Shown: positions 46,735-57,793, numbered from the stretch's first letter. The stretch is 64,000 nucleotides of DNA from Vibrio palustris (GCF_024346995.1 NZ_AP024888.1:1018768-1082767), one strand, 5' to 3'. Notes: generated by a model from the letters alone, not told the origin. A program made the numbers and translations.

Positions 46735-48921
46735 TCAGTCGTTAGGCTGACTGGCTTGTCGACGGTGTTCAGTGAGCTGCTCTGCGATATGATTAACGTC
46801 TTCGCGCGCAAACATTTTCTCTAACTCTACCGATAACTTGCGACGCCAGTTGGGGTATTCATCAACAGTGCCCGGTACGTTCACAGGCTTATCCATCGCT
46901 AGCCAATCTTCTAACTGTACACTTAATAATGCAGACTGCCCAGTAGCAACATGTAACTGTAATGCATCACTTAATTGCGTGCTCATCGGCACCGATAACG
47001 CATCTAGTCCAACGTCTTGGGGCAAGCGATGATGCCCAGCAACAGAGTCTAAAATGCCCTGCTTATCACTTAACCGTTCATCAAATAAACGCTGTAACAC
47101 CTGCTCATCTGGATACAAGCCAATCTCGGCCCCCATCTTCAAATCTTCGCAATGCCAAAAGCCACGCAAGGTTGGCATATCGTGCGTACATAGCGTTGCC
47201 ATCGACTGGAAAGGATAATCGGCTGGCGAAATATATCCACCATCGGTTTTTGAAGTTTCAAAAAAGAAGACTTTATAGGAATGGACACCGGCATCACGCA
47301 GTAGCTCCGCCATTTCATCGGGCACAGTACCTAAGTCTTCACCAATTACGCTACATTGTTGTCGGTGTGACTCAAGCGCCAAAATGGCGAGCATGTCTTT
47401 CACTGGGTAGTGCATATATGCCCCATTGATCGCACTTTCGCCCCGAGGAATCCACCACAAACGCAGTAATCCCATAACATGATCAATACGTAAAGCGCCG
47501 CAATGCTGCATATTGCGACGTAATAATTGGATGAATAATTCATACCCTGTGGCTTGTAGTTGCTCTGGGTTAATCGGCGGCAATCCCCAATTTTGACCTA
47601 ATGGGCCGAGTACATCTGGCGGAGCGCCGACACTGGCTTGCAAAACGACATTGCCATTGTCGGCCCACGTTTCAGAGCCGGAATCCGCCACACCAACCGC
47701 AAGATCGCGATAAATACCCATCGGCATGCCGAGTTCTAACGCCAATTGCTGAGCGATATTCATTTGCTCATCGGCAATCCACTGTAAGTACATGTACATT
47801 TCAACATCATCGGGATGTTGCGCGGTATACTCAGCAACCGCCGCATTGTCATAACGGCGAAACTCGTCAGGAAACGCTGGCCAGCCCCAAATATGATCAT
47901 GCTCACAAGCCAAAGCCGCGTGCAGGGCATCAAAGACGGCTTGCTGGCGTAAGCTTGCTCCACCTTCTTCAATAAACTGGTAAAACTGTTGAGCTCTATC
48001 GCTGTTGTATGCTAAATGCTGCAGTTGAAATTGTTGGTATAAGAGAGCAAAAGCTTGGCGCTTTAGCGCCGCCACTTGCGAATAATCAACCCAATCGGTA
48101 TCACGCGCTTGCTGCTTCTGCTGTTGAAACTCAGCGCCATTCACGAGCTGTTGAAGGGCATGACTGGCTGAAAATTCAGGCACGGCTTCCACATCAATAT
48201 AGAAAATATTTAACCAGCGACGCGACGATGGACTATACGGGCTCGCCGCTTCTGGATTGGCAGGAAACAACGCGTGAATCGGGTTTAACCCAACAAAGTC
48301 GCCACCACGTTTGGCAATATCACGGATTAAGTGCTGTAAGTCACCAAAATCGCCCATGCCCCAATTGTGCGCACTTTTTAAAGTATACAACTGGACACTC
48401 GGCCCCCATAGTTTCTTCCCTTGCGTTAATTCGGGCTGTTTATAACACTGTGATGGGGCGTTGATAACCCGCATAGCATAGCTTGCCGATGCGTCCAGAT
48501 GAGTCAAAGTCAATTCGTGATAACCAAGCTCGACTTCAACAGGCACCGTCACGTTTATCAGTTCACTTGCTGGCTCCTCAAGGCTGATAAGCTCACTTAA
48601 TGCGCCTTGATGCTGCTCGCCTTGCTCGGTGGTGAGCTGCCATGACCAATCATCCACAGCTGAGTCATTGGGAAGGTTGACAGGAAATATGATCGGCTCG
48701 CCTTGACGATATACGCGTACACTAGGGACGACATCGGTGGTTTGCCGCTTGGCGACACTCGCTAGTAGCGCATCATCACTGCTAGTATCGTAACCGAGCG
48801 CGGCCAATAATGATTCAATCACTCCTGGTGACACTTCGGTATGCTCACCGCGTGCGCTGATATAATGATCGGCAATCGGAATAGACTCGGAAACACTTTG
48901 TAGTGTTGTCTTATTGATCAT
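46735..48921 (-). CDS. malQ: 4-alpha-glucanotransferase (amylomaltase) MalQ
   Basis: A 728-residue GH77 enzyme that disproportionates maltodextrins, feeding chains long enough for MalP. Catalytic segments are LRIDHVMGLLRLWWIP (nucleophile Asp), VIGEDLGTVPDEM (acid/base Glu) and CTHDMPTLRGFW. The extended N-terminal region (~1-140) is normal for enteric-type MalQ. ATG 48921 has GGGAGG 11 nt ahead and gives the usual N-terminus; an in-frame upstream ATG at 48969 lacks a site. It lies 90 bp after malP and is probably co-transcribed. Confidence 0.96.
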   Translation of the reverse strand: MINKTTLQSVSESIPIADHYISARGEHTEVSPGVIESLLAALGYDTSSDDALLASVAKRQTTDVVPSVRVYRQGEPIIFPVNLPNDSAVDDWSWQLTTEQGEQHQGALSELISLEEPASELINVTVPVEVELGYHELTLTHLDASASYAMRVINAPSQCYKQPELTQGKKLWGPSVQLYTLKSAHNWGMGDFGDLQHLIRDIAKRGGDFVGLNPIHALFPANPEAASPYSPSSRRWLNIFYIDVEAVPEFSASHALQQLVNGAEFQQQKQQARDTDWVDYSQVAALKRQAFALLYQQFQLQHLAYNSDRAQQFYQFIEEGGASLRQQAVFDALHAALACEHDHIWGWPAFPDEFRRYDNAAVAEYTAQHPDDVEMYMYLQWIADEQMNIAQQLALELGMPMGIYRDLAVGVADSGSETWADNGNVVLQASVGAPPDVLGPLGQNWGLPPINPEQLQATGYELFIQLLRRNMQHCGALRIDHVMGLLRLWWIPRGESAINGAYMHYPVKDMLAILALESHRQQCSVIGEDLGTVPDEMAELLRDAGVHSYKVFFFETSKTDGGYISPADYPFQSMATLCTHDMPTLRGFWHCEDLKMGAEIGLYPDEQVLQRLFDERLSDKQGILDSVAGHHRLPQDVGLDALSVPMSTQLSDALQLHVATGQSALLSVQLEDWLAMDKPVNVPGTVDEYPNWRRKLSVELEKMFAREDVNHIAEQLTEHRRQASQPND

Positions 48922-49011
48922 CGTCTGGAAAGCCTCCCAGCTTGACGTTGAATGCGTATTGTAAACCATAAATATGGGGCAAAAAGTGAGTATTCACTTT
49001 GCCCCACTCTA

Positions 49012-51465
49012 CTAGCGCTTAACAGGTTTTAATTTCCAGATACGGTTAACGTAATCGCGGATACTACGGTCTGAACTGAATTTCCCCATGAGCGCGGTAT
49101 TTAAAATGGCTTTTTTCGCCCAGACTTGAATATCGCGATAATCATGGTCAATCGCTTCTTGTGCTTGCACGTAAGAAGCAAAATCGGCTAACACCAAGTA
49201 AGGGTCTCCCCCATTCAATAAGCTTTCATAGGTAGCTCTAAGCTTACCGGGTTCGCCGGGGGTAAAGGTTTCACCAGCTAGTAAATCTAACGATGCTTTG
49301 AGTAGCGGGTCGGCTTGATAACAATCGTATGGGTTATACCCATTCGCACGTAATTCATCTACCCCATCCACATCAAGACCAAAGATGTAAATATTATCAT
49401 CGCCGACTTCCTCGCGAATTTCGACATTCGCCCCATCCATGGTACCCACGGTTAATGCACCATTGAGTGCCAGTTTCATATTCCCAGTACCAGAAGCTTC
49501 TTTACCCGCCGTGGAGATTTGTTCAGACACATCCGCCGCAGGGATAACGATTTCAGCGATACTCACGCGATAATCCGGAATAAACACCACTTTCAGCTTA
49601 TCGTTGATTTGCGGATCGGCGTTAACGGTTTCCGCAATCTTATTAATGGCGTAAATGATTTCTTTTGCTAAGTAGTAGCCTGGCGCCGCTTTTGCGCCAA
49701 AGAAGAAGACACGTGGATGCATATCAAAACTGTCATCGGTTTTTAAACGATGATACAAAGAAAGCATATAAAGCATATTCAAATGCTGACGTTTATATTC
49801 ATGCAACCGCTTAATCTGTACATCAAAGATCGCATCAGGGTTGAGTTCAATTCCCATGTGCTCTTGTACCCAGTCAGCCAAGCGTTGTTTATTGGCTTTT
49901 TTCACCGCCATAAACTGCTCTTGAAACTCGCTGTCGTCAGCGTAATCGGCAATTTTTTCAAGCTGCTCAAGATGCGCAGGCCATTCGTCACCAATTTTTT
50001 CAGAAATCAGGTTGGATAAATCTGGATTACAAAACTTCAACCACCGGCGCGGTGTGATGCCATTGGTCACATTGGTAAGGCGATCTGGATAAAGTTCATG
50101 GAAGTCAGGAAATAAATGCCGTTTCACTAGATCAGAGTGCAGTGCTGCGACCCCATTAACCGCATACGCCCCGACGACACATAAGTTCGCCATACGCACC
50201 ATACGGTGGAATCCTTCTTGAATCACGGATAATTTTTGTTGTTTAGATACATCGCCTGGCCACTTCGCACTGACTTCAAGTAAGAAGCGCCGGTTGATTT
50301 CATAGATAATTTCCATATGGCGAGGCAGTAAGCGTTGGATCAAGCTTTCATCCCATGATTCTAGCGCTTCGGGCAATAACGTATGGTTGGTATAAGCAAA
50401 CGTGCGACTACAGATACCCCATGCTTGATCCCAAGGCATTGCCTGCTCGTCCATTAAAATACGCATCAGTTCGGGAATCGCAATTGTTGGGTGCGTATCA
50501 TTAAGTTGGATTGTCTCATAATCAGGCAGTTCATCGAGCGAGAAGCCCGCGGCTTTATGACGACGTAAAATATCTCCCATAGAGGCCGCACTATGAAAGT
50601 ATTGCTGCATTAAACGGAGGGTTTTGCCTTTTTCATGGTTATCGTTAGGGTATAACACCTTGGTAATGTTATCGGCATCAATCAACGCATGTTGCGCTTC
50701 AAAGTAATTACCGTTATTGAAGCTTTCTAAAGAGAAGGGAGCAATCGCACGTGCTTCCCATAAACGCAGTGGGTACACGGTGTTATTTTCATATCCGACA
50801 ATCGGCAGATCCCATGGCATGGCTTGCACTTTCATCCCTGGTACCCAAGTACGACGTTCCTCGCCATCAATGTATTCCACATCAACATGACCATAAAAAC
50901 CGATGTCTTGCTTGAGTTCTGGACGAGCGACTTCCCACGGGTATCCTTCGATCCCTTGCCACGCATCTGGCGCTTCTTTCTGTTGGCAATCTTTGAAAGA
51001 TTGTTTGAATAAACCATATTCGTAATGCAAACCATACCCAACTGTGGGGTATTCCATCGCGGCACACGAGTCCATAAAACACGCGGCAAGACGCCCTAAA
51101 CCGCCATTGCCCAATGATGGGTCACGCTCTTCTTCAAGCAAATCGGTCAGGCTATGACCTAGTTCTTGCATCGCATCATTGATTTCATCATAAAGGCCTA
51201 AACTAATCAGGTTGTTACCCGTTAAACGGCCAATCAAAAACTCCAAAGATAAATAGTTGACGCTTTTCGCTTTAATGACTCTTTCATCCTGCTCGGTTTC
51301 AAGCAGGTTAAGCATTGTCATCTCGGCCATGGCTTTCGCCATTGCTAAATACCATACATGAGGAGACGCACTCTCCACCGTTGTAGCGTACGTCACATTC
51401 AAATGACGCTTCACATTATCTTGAAATAACTTCTTGTCAAACGGGTGGGTCTGGGTCGGTTTCAT
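49012..51465 (-). CDS. malP: Maltodextrin/glycogen phosphorylase MalP
   Basis: An 817-residue GT35 phosphorylase that releases glucose 1-phosphate from alpha-1,4-glucans. The pyridoxal phosphate Lys sits in EASGTGNMKLALNGALTVGTMDGANVEI. Other conserved parts are LGNGGLGRLAACFMDS, GYGLHYEYGLF, TNVTNGITPRRWL and DVQIKRLHEYKRQHLN. The length matches MalP (797) and GlgP (815). It heads the malP-malQ-glgB cluster. A perfect CRP-type site lies ~360 bp upstream. MalT control would be expected, but malT itself is not visible here. Confidence 0.96.
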   Translation of the reverse strand: MKPTQTHPFDKKLFQDNVKRHLNVTYATTVESASPHVWYLAMAKAMAEMTMLNLLETEQDERVIKAKSVNYLSLEFLIGRLTGNNLISLGLYDEINDAMQELGHSLTDLLEEERDPSLGNGGLGRLAACFMDSCAAMEYPTVGYGLHYEYGLFKQSFKDCQQKEAPDAWQGIEGYPWEVARPELKQDIGFYGHVDVEYIDGEERRTWVPGMKVQAMPWDLPIVGYENNTVYPLRLWEARAIAPFSLESFNNGNYFEAQHALIDADNITKVLYPNDNHEKGKTLRLMQQYFHSAASMGDILRRHKAAGFSLDELPDYETIQLNDTHPTIAIPELMRILMDEQAMPWDQAWGICSRTFAYTNHTLLPEALESWDESLIQRLLPRHMEIIYEINRRFLLEVSAKWPGDVSKQQKLSVIQEGFHRMVRMANLCVVGAYAVNGVAALHSDLVKRHLFPDFHELYPDRLTNVTNGITPRRWLKFCNPDLSNLISEKIGDEWPAHLEQLEKIADYADDSEFQEQFMAVKKANKQRLADWVQEHMGIELNPDAIFDVQIKRLHEYKRQHLNMLYMLSLYHRLKTDDSFDMHPRVFFFGAKAAPGYYLAKEIIYAINKIAETVNADPQINDKLKVVFIPDYRVSIAEIVIPAADVSEQISTAGKEASGTGNMKLALNGALTVGTMDGANVEIREEVGDDNIYIFGLDVDGVDELRANGYNPYDCYQADPLLKASLDLLAGETFTPGEPGKLRATYESLLNGGDPYLVLADFASYVQAQEAIDHDYRDIQVWAKKAILNTALMGKFSSDRSIRDYVNRIWKLKPVKR

Positions 51466-52069
51466 CGAGAGTTCTCACTTATTGTCATCCATCTAAAGGT
51501 CGCGTGCTAAACCTTACTGACAAGCGCCGTATCGTTGAAAACCAATCGTGGCGTATCTGGGGGTGTAGCACACATCCTGTCACTACTGTGTGGTAATCCA
51601 AATACATTCTCGCTAATCAAATCAATATGATAAACGTGCATTAATCACACTACATAATAGTCCTTTATAAACAGTAGTTGCGCTTTTGGCGAGGCCAATA
51701 ATAATTACGATTATTTGTGTTCAATATGAATCATAGATCACATTCGTGTTCATGTTAGCGTGGTGAATTACATGTCGTTTCGCCACCTAGGGGCATTTTC
51801 TAGCAAATAAGGGGATAATTAATGTGAGAGCTTTCACAGATACCGTAACTCAATAATGAGGTCATAGGTATCGAACACATAACCAGGATAAAACGGTCTA
51901 TTGGGGGGAGATAATCGACGCTGGGAGAAAGCAAGAGAGGGATTGTTATTAAGGACGTCGCAGAAGGTATGCTCTCCATTCAATCGTGACCAACAAAGGG
52001 CCTGATACACGATAGCGATGGCCATAATGAGATAACATCATCGCTACCTCATTACGCTAGATATATCGC
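51466..52069. other. Long gap upstream of malP
   Basis: A 604 bp gap that contains the CRP-type palindrome at 51823-51838 and probably the malP promoter. A 63-codon leftward frame at 51834-52025 has no recognisable product or good ribosome site and is not called. In V. cholerae malT lies near malP, as I recall; no trace of it is visible here. Confidence 0.5.
51823..51838. promoter_or_regulatory. CRP-cAMP binding site upstream of malP
   Basis: TGTGAGAGCTTTCACA is an exact TGTGA-N6-TCACA palindrome. It lies ~360 bp upstream of the malP start, distant but the only gene reading away from it on that side, and fits catabolite control of maltodextrin use. Confidence 0.75.
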
Positions 52070-52426
52070 TTAGAATGGTTTAGGGGCAAATCCAGTCATG
52101 GCTTCTAAACGCAGTGCTTTACCTTCTTTGGTCATAGGATGCACAACAACCAGGCCTTTCACTGATTTTTTTAGTTTGCCTAAATCTGCCTGCTCGGCTT
52201 TGGTTAATTCACGCGAGAACGGCATGTCGTTTAGAGAACGACGTTTTTTATCTACATCGTACTGAAGCTTACTTTTCACTTGGTGTTGTTGCTTTTCAAG
52301 TTCTGCAATTTCATTAGTAAAACGAGTGATCAATTCTTGATCGCCGCGCTGACGAGCCGTATCCAGCTTTTTGCGACGCGTCTCGAGGCGGTTGTTAAGG
52401 TTTTGAAGTTCGGTATTTAAACTCAT
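52070..52426 (-). CDS. yibL: YibL-type ribosome-associated protein
   Basis: A 118-residue DUF2810/YibL protein. The N-terminal half is a charged coiled coil (LQNLNNRLETRRKKLDTARQR ... EIAELEKQQHQVKSKL), followed by the conserved MPFSRELTKAEQADLGKLKKSVKGLVVVHPMT and AMTGFAPKPF, nearly as in E. coli YibL, which was reported to associate with ribosomes. Its biochemical role is unclear. ATG 52426 gives the family N-terminus; the open extension to 52489 runs into the cyo terminator. No operon partner is seen. Confidence 0.92.
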   Translation of the reverse strand: MSLNTELQNLNNRLETRRKKLDTARQRGDQELITRFTNEIAELEKQQHQVKSKLQYDVDKKRRSLNDMPFSRELTKAEQADLGKLKKSVKGLVVVHPMTKEGKALRLEAMTGFAPKPF

Positions 52427-52480
52427 GAGGCTCTCGGCTCTGTCTAGAAAATAAGGGCGGCAGTATAACACCCATAAAGA

Positions 52481-52506
52481 AAAAGGCACTCTAAAGAGTG
52501 CCTTTT
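52481..52506 (-). terminator. Intrinsic terminator of the cyo operon
   Basis: GGCACTCT-AA-AGAGTGCC (52485-52502) with A4 on the left and T5 on the right. It follows cyoE by ~26 bp. Confidence 0.92.
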
Positions 52507-52532
52507 TATAAAAATCAATCCAGCGGTGTTTG

Positions 52533-53402
52533 CTAAATCAATGCCATCGTGGCGAGCTCTAACCCAAGCACTGAGCTAATACCCATCACGACAATCAAAG
52601 AAACCTTGAAAACCGATTTTGACCACGCCACATAATCATTATTTTGAATTGGGCGGAAGGTTACGCGTGTCCACATAAAGCATACTGCACCAGCTACGAC
52701 TAAATATTCGTAGCCAGCCTCGCCAAAGTAATACAACGCAAAAGCAACAAGGTTAAAAGCAACCACGTAAGCCATCATATGTTTGCGAGCTTTCTCTATG
52801 CCAGAAACCACGGGTAGCACAGGGATATTGGCACTGCGGTAGTCTTCCATTCGAAACATCGCAATTGCATAAGAATGCGGCATTTGCCATAGACAGAACA
52901 AAACGAACAACAACAATGCTTCTACGTTTATGTAATTGGTCACAGCCACATACCCAACAAGCGGTGGAACTGCGCCAGAAATACTTCCCACCAAGGTGCC
53001 ATAAACCGATGAGCGTTTATACCACATGGTGTAGAAGAACACGTAAAAAACAAAACCCAATAGTACAACCACGGCAGACAACGGGTTAATCTCCCGATAA
53101 ATCAGGCCCGTACCCGCTAGTAACAGTACTAGAGCAAAGACAAAAGCACGATCACTATCGACTTCGCCTTTGACCAATAACCGATCGCGAGTGCGCTGCA
53201 TTTTGGCATCAATATCTCTATCAAAGATATTATTCACAACACAGCCAGATGCAATGACCATCGCCACGCTCAACAGAGTACACATCAGCTTGTAAGCACT
53301 GAAGGCTTCTGATTGAGCAGCGAGGAAGAACCCCGCTGCTACTGAGATGAGATTACCAATGATAATCCCTGGCTTGGTTATAGAGAGATAACCTTTAAGC
53401 AT
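52533..53402 (-). CDS. cyoE: Protoheme IX farnesyltransferase CyoE (heme O synthase)
   Basis: A 289-residue UbiA-superfamily prenyltransferase with about nine membrane segments that makes heme O for the bo3 oxidase. The first Asp-rich motif is NNIFDRDIDAKMQRTRDR; the second half has YRSANIPVLPVVSGIEKAR. The start MLKGYLSITKPGIIIGNL is the family N-terminus. It is the last gene of cyoABCDE, 9 bp after cyoD, and is followed by a terminator. Confidence 0.96.
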   Translation of the reverse strand: MLKGYLSITKPGIIIGNLISVAAGFFLAAQSEAFSAYKLMCTLLSVAMVIASGCVVNNIFDRDIDAKMQRTRDRLLVKGEVDSDRAFVFALVLLLAGTGLIYREINPLSAVVVLLGFVFYVFFYTMWYKRSSVYGTLVGSISGAVPPLVGYVAVTNYINVEALLLFVLFCLWQMPHSYAIAMFRMEDYRSANIPVLPVVSGIEKARKHMMAYVVAFNLVAFALYYFGEAGYEYLVVAGAVCFMWTRVTFRPIQNNDYVAWSKSVFKVSLIVVMGISSVLGLELATMALI

Positions 53403-53411
53403 ACAAAAAGC

Positions 53412-53726
53412 CTACATTGCCATGTTGATATTGAGGTTCCACATAATCCAGATAGAACCACCAATCACGATGAACACAACAATTGCTGAGAACATCAAAG
53501 AGACAAAGTTCCAGCGCCCTTCTTCAGTCTTAATCTCCATATGTAGGAAATAGATGAAGTGGACGATAACCTGAATAATGGCACACGCAAACATGATGAT
53601 GTACGTTGTGGTCTCTGGCAGGCTTTGAGTCGCAACAAAATAAAATGGCACGATGGTCAACACCAACGCCATGATAAATCCAACAACGTAGCCCTTCACA
53701 CTAGATTCGGCGTGTTGATTACTCAT
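53412..53726 (-). CDS. cyoD: Cytochrome bo3 ubiquinol oxidase subunit IV CyoD
   Basis: A 104-residue subunit with three membrane segments ([63 protein letters not shown]) and the conserved [11 protein letters not shown] 53726 overlaps the cyoC stop as ATGA, so 15 further upstream codons in the open frame are not used. It assists assembly of the oxidase. Confidence 0.95.
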   Translation of the reverse strand: MSNQHAESSVKGYVVGFIMALVLTIVPFYFVATQSLPETTTYIIMFACAIIQVIVHFIYFLHMEIKTEEGRWNFVSLMFSAIVVFIVIGGSIWIMWNLNINMAM

Positions 53727-54316
53727 TGCATCACCCCTACTAAATAAACGAATGTGAAGACACAAACCCAAACAATATCAAGGAAGTGCCAGAATAGACT
53801 CAAGCAGTTAAAACGCGTTTCCATGGTTTCTGTTAAGCCTTTAGTGCTAAGTTGGATAAGACCAACCGCTAGCCAAATCAGACCGCAGGTCACGTGGATA
53901 CCGTGAGTCGCCACTAACGCAAAGAATGCAGACAAGAACGCACTGCGATCCGGCCCGTACCCTTCAACAATTAGGTGATGGAACTCATAAATCTCCATGC
54001 CAATGAAGCCAGCGCCTAGTAGGAAAGTCACAACCATCCATAACTTAAGTGCGCCAATTTGCTTTTTCTTCATGGCAATAATGCCGAAACCAAACGTAAT
54101 ACTACTGACTAGTAGCAACATGGTTTCAACGAAGACAAATGGTAGTTCAAAAATATCTTTACCAGAAACGCCACCAGCGGTGCCTTTTTCTAGCACTGCA
54201 TAAGTTGCAAACAAGGTTGCAAACAAAATACAGTCACTCATCAGGTAAATCCAAAAGCCAAACAGCTTATTGCCACCTGCATCGTGGTGATCGTGGGCAT
54301 GCTCATTAGCGTGCAT
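53723..54316 (-). CDS. cyoC: Cytochrome bo3 ubiquinol oxidase subunit III CyoC
   Basis: A 197-residue inner-membrane subunit with five membrane segments. The family features [24 protein letters not shown] and [18 protein letters not shown] are present. It overlaps the end of cyoB by 11 bp and the start of cyoD by 4 bp. It is a structural subunit without redox centres. Confidence 0.95.
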   Translation of the reverse strand: MHANEHAHDHHDAGGNKLFGFWIYLMSDCILFATLFATYAVLEKGTAGGVSGKDIFELPFVFVETMLLLVSSITFGFGIIAMKKKQIGALKLWMVVTFLLGAGFIGMEIYEFHHLIVEGYGPDRSAFLSAFFALVATHGIHVTCGLIWLAVGLIQLSTKGLTETMETRFNCLSLFWHFLDIVWVCVFTFVYLVGVMQ

Positions 54317-56327
54317 GGTTCACCTCCCCATCTTTTGCTTTCTGCGCCGCTTGTGCCGCACGGACACGTTCACGGTGCGCTTCTTCAATTGCTTTTACTT
54401 CTTCTACTTCTACATAGTAATCAACGTCATCGTTGAAGCTATGCCAAATTGAAGTCGCAATCACACCGACGATACCAATGATGGCTAGCCACCAGATGTA
54501 CCAGATCATGCCGAAACCAAAGATAAGAGAGAACAGCGACACATACATACCTGTTGGGGTATTTTTTGGCATGTGAATACGCTCGTATTCTACTTCTTTT
54601 TCGATGTCATGTTCGCCACGCTGTTTTTGGTACCAGAATGCGTCGATTTCATCCGCTTTTGGAATTACAGCAAAGTTGTAGAATGGCGGTGGAGATGGAA
54701 TTGACCACTCAAGAGTACGTCCGTCCCATGCATCACCCGTTACATCTAAATTATCTTCACGATCACGGTAGCTCACGTAGAACTGTGTGAATTGGCAAAT
54801 AATACCAACCGCAACGAGCGCCGTACCAAACGCGGCAACGGCCAAGAATGGGAAGAACTCTGGGTTAATATCTTGGCTGATACGACGAGTCATACCCATA
54901 AAGCCAAGCGCGTAAAGTGGCAAGAATGCCAAGATGAAACCAATCAACCAGAACCAGTACGCACGTTTACCCCAAGTTTCGTTCAGTTTGAAACCAGTGA
55001 CTTTCGGGAACCAGTAAGTGATTGCAGCAAAACAACCAAATACCACACCACCAATAATAACGTTATGGAAGTGAGCAATTAGGAATACTGAGTTATGTAG
55101 GACGAAGTCTGCGCCAGGGACAGCCATTAGTACGCCTGTCATACCACCGATACTGAATGAAATCAGGAAGCCGATGGTCCACATCATAGGTGTGGTAAAC
55201 GTGATGCGCCCTTTGTACATGGTAAACAACCAGTTGAAGATTTTAACCCCGGTAGGAATTGAAATAATCATGGTCGCAATACCAAAGAAGGCATTCACAT
55301 TCGCGCCGCCCCCCATCGTAAAGAAGTGGTGAAGCCATACAACAAACGCTAGCACAGTAATGACGATAGTCGCCCATACTAATGATGTATAACCAAACAG
55401 TTTCTTACGTGAGAAGGTTGCAGTAACTTCTGAGTACACACCGAATAAAGGCAGAATTAGGATATACACCTCAGGGTGACCCCATGCCCAAATCAAGTTA
55501 ATGTACATCATCATGTTCCCACCCATATCATTGGTGAAGAAGTGGAAACCTAAGTAGCGATCCAATGTTAACAATGCAATTGTCACTGTTAGAATTGGGA
55601 ATGAGATGATGATTAGAATGTTTGCACACAGTGACGCCCAAGTGAATACAGGCATTTTCATCATCGGCATGCTTGGAGCACGCATACGAAGAATCGTCAC
55701 AAAGAAGTTCACACCGGTCAACGTCGTACCCACACCGGAGATTTGCAATGCCCAGATCCAGTAATCGACACCAACTCCTGGGCTCGCTTTAATCCCAGAT
55801 AACGGTGGGTATGCAAGCCAACCAGTACGACCAAACTCACCCAAACCTAGCGACATGTTTGTTAGAATAACACCAACAACAAATAACCAGAATGACAAGT
55901 TGTTCAAGTACGGGAAAGCAACATCTCGTGCACCAATTTGCAGTGGCACAACCACGTTCATCAAACCGATAACTAACGGCATTGCTACGAAGAAAATCAT
56001 GATCACGCCGTGCGCGGTAAAGATTTGGTCGTAGTGATGTGGTGGGAGATAGCCCGCTTCACCAGCCGCAGATAAAGCCTGCTGGCTTCGCATCATGACG
56101 GCATCCGTAAATCCCCGCACTAGCATAACCATAGCGACGGCGATGTACATGAAGCCTAATTTTTTATGGTCTACTGATGTAAACCATTCATTCCATAGGT
56201 ACTGCCATTTGCCAGCTTTTGTTACCAAGCCAACAACGGTTGCACCGACAATAGCAATGATTGCCATTGTTACCACGATGATAGGCTCGTGATATGGAAT
56301 CGAATCTAAAGTTAACCTTCCAAACAT
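54306..56327 (-). CDS. cyoB: Cytochrome bo3 ubiquinol oxidase subunit I CyoB
   Basis: A 673-residue catalytic subunit of the heme-copper oxidase with about fifteen membrane segments. It reduces oxygen and pumps protons. The heme ligand region is [15 protein letters not shown]. The Cu_B ligands and cross-linked Tyr are in [14 protein letters not shown], the two further His in [12 protein letters not shown], and the heme ligands in [12 protein letters not shown]. The K- and D-channel regions look complete. The length matches E. coli CyoB (663). It starts 5 bp after cyoA. Confidence 0.97.
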   Translation of the reverse strand: MFGRLTLDSIPYHEPIIVVTMAIIAIVGATVVGLVTKAGKWQYLWNEWFTSVDHKKLGFMYIAVAMVMLVRGFTDAVMMRSQQALSAAGEAGYLPPHHYDQIFTAHGVIMIFFVAMPLVIGLMNVVVPLQIGARDVAFPYLNNLSFWLFVVGVILTNMSLGLGEFGRTGWLAYPPLSGIKASPGVGVDYWIWALQISGVGTTLTGVNFFVTILRMRAPSMPMMKMPVFTWASLCANILIIISFPILTVTIALLTLDRYLGFHFFTNDMGGNMMMYINLIWAWGHPEVYILILPLFGVYSEVTATFSRKKLFGYTSLVWATIVITVLAFVVWLHHFFTMGGGANVNAFFGIATMIISIPTGVKIFNWLFTMYKGRITFTTPMMWTIGFLISFSIGGMTGVLMAVPGADFVLHNSVFLIAHFHNVIIGGVVFGCFAAITYWFPKVTGFKLNETWGKRAYWFWLIGFILAFLPLYALGFMGMTRRISQDINPEFFPFLAVAAFGTALVAVGIICQFTQFYVSYRDREDNLDVTGDAWDGRTLEWSIPSPPPFYNFAVIPKADEIDAFWYQKQRGEHDIEKEVEYERIHMPKNTPTGMYVSLFSLIFGFGMIWYIWWLAIIGIVGVIATSIWHSFNDDVDYYVEVEEVKAIEEAHRERVRAAQAAQKAKDGEVNHAR

Positions 56328-56332
56328 CTCAA

Positions 56333-57313
56333 TTACCCTTTATGTTCAGTCGTATCAGCATGTTCAGAATCATGCATTTCAGTATCCATATGCATAGATT
56401 CTGAAGAGTGTGATTTCTCGAACTGCTCTCTCATGGAATGCATCTGACCCATAGTGTTTCCAGGATGCTGCAATACTACATCATTAAACAGACCTTTCGG
56501 CACTGATGAGAAGTAAGTAACAGGATCGTTTTCACTTGGCGCCGCAAGTTTGCGGTAATCAGAAAAGTCATGAATAGATTTATCAGACGCTTTAACTTTC
56601 GCGACCCATTCTTTGAAGCTTGCTTGGTCCGGCAGAGCCTTCGCTTTAAACTTCATGTGAGAGAAACCATGGCCACTGTAGCTTGCACCAATACCTCGAT
56701 ATTCACCCGGCTCATCCGCAATCAGGTGCAATCGAGTCACCATGCCTGGCATCGCGTATAGCTGACTTCCTAAACTTGGGATAAAGAAGGAGTTCATGAT
56801 GTTGTCAGCGACTAGCTTAAACTTAACCGGTGTCTTTTGAGGGAAAGCGACGTAGTTAACCGTTGCAATTTTCTGATCCGGATAGATAAATAGCCATTTC
56901 CAATCCAAAGCAACCACTTGGATAGTCATTGTTTCCTGACCGTCTTTGGCGATTGGTTTAGAAGGTTCTAAGTGGTGAGATGACCGCCAAGTTATTGTTG
57001 CGAGAATCGCAATGATAACAATAGGTACGATCCAAACGACCAACTCTATTTTGGTAGAGTGTGACCACTCAGGTGCATACTCTTCTTGCTTTGTATTATT
57101 GGCCCGATACTTGTAGGCGAAATAAATCGTCATCAGTATCACTGGAATGACAACAATCAGCATAAGAACAAGAGCAGTAAGAATCAGCTCTTTTTCTTGA
57201 ACACCGACATTGCCTTTCGGATCAAGTAATACAAACTTACATCCCGAAAGAGCGAGGGCTAACATAAGTATCCCTGCCTTCGATATGATGCTTTTATATC
57301 TTGAGGCTTCCAT
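56333..57313 (-). CDS. cyoA: Cytochrome bo3 ubiquinol oxidase subunit II CyoA
   Basis: A 326-residue lipoprotein subunit: signal ending LALALSGC (Cys ~25), then two membrane segments and a periplasmic cupredoxin domain. The domain keeps [16 protein letters not shown] but has [16 protein letters not shown] where Cu_A oxidases have Cys-x3-Cys. It therefore lacks Cu_A and takes electrons from ubiquinol. The C-terminus is rich in His, Ser and Glu. ATG 57313 has GAG 7 nt ahead; a TTG start nine codons upstream is possible. It heads cyoABCDE. Confidence 0.95.
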   Translation of the reverse strand: MEASRYKSIISKAGILMLALALSGCKFVLLDPKGNVGVQEKELILTALVLMLIVVIPVILMTIYFAYKYRANNTKQEEYAPEWSHSTKIELVVWIVPIVIIAILATITWRSSHHLEPSKPIAKDGQETMTIQVVALDWKWLFIYPDQKIATVNYVAFPQKTPVKFKLVADNIMNSFFIPSLGSQLYAMPGMVTRLHLIADEPGEYRGIGASYSGHGFSHMKFKAKALPDQASFKEWVAKVKASDKSIHDFSDYRKLAAPSENDPVTYFSSVPKGLFNDVVLQHPGNTMGQMHSMREQFEKSHSSESMHMDTEMHDSEHADTTEHKG

Positions 57314-57793
57314 TGACTTTCTCGACTGTTTTATTTGCAAATTCCAAAAACTAAAGTGAGCACTTTAGGAATCTGCGGTGGATTTACAGGTTTTTTTAAT
57401 GCGCTGATCAAACGATCAGATTTCATAATGAAATGTTCACAAAGAGTGTATTATCAGCGATAAGAGCTCTACATAAAACAACAAGTAGAGTACAAGTATC
57501 ACATAATAAAAACATTCCTTTATAAAGAGCGCATTATGCTTACAAAAGGGATTAATCACAGTACATTAAAATGAAATCTTACCTTCCATTTTTGAAATGC
57601 ACTAAAATTAAACACCTAAAGATAATATTATTTTATCCATATACTAGAGTGTAGTCGTCACATAACATCATGTGCACTAAATGGTGTGTTTTTTGACCAC
57701 CACCACATAGCATTAGCCCAATCTTATATATCGATCCGAGCCATCCTACACTTGCTTGGAGTATGAATAAATAAAACCTGAAGAATAAATTGT
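57314..57793. other. Upstream region of cyoA
   Basis: A 480 bp AT-rich gap that must hold the cyo promoter. A small dyad CTGATC-AAAC-GATCAG lies at 57404-57419. No terminator was seen for the reductase gene at the right, so read-through into cyo is possible. No gene was found. Confidence 0.45.

Noticed and set aside
51834..52025. Leftward 63-codon frame upstream of malP
   Set aside because: No family likeness, no convincing ribosome site, and its 3' end overlaps the CRP palindrome.
57404..57419. CTGATC-AAAC-GATCAG as a terminator or RctB site
   Set aside because: The stem is short, no U run follows on the relevant strand, and it lacks the ATGATCA core.
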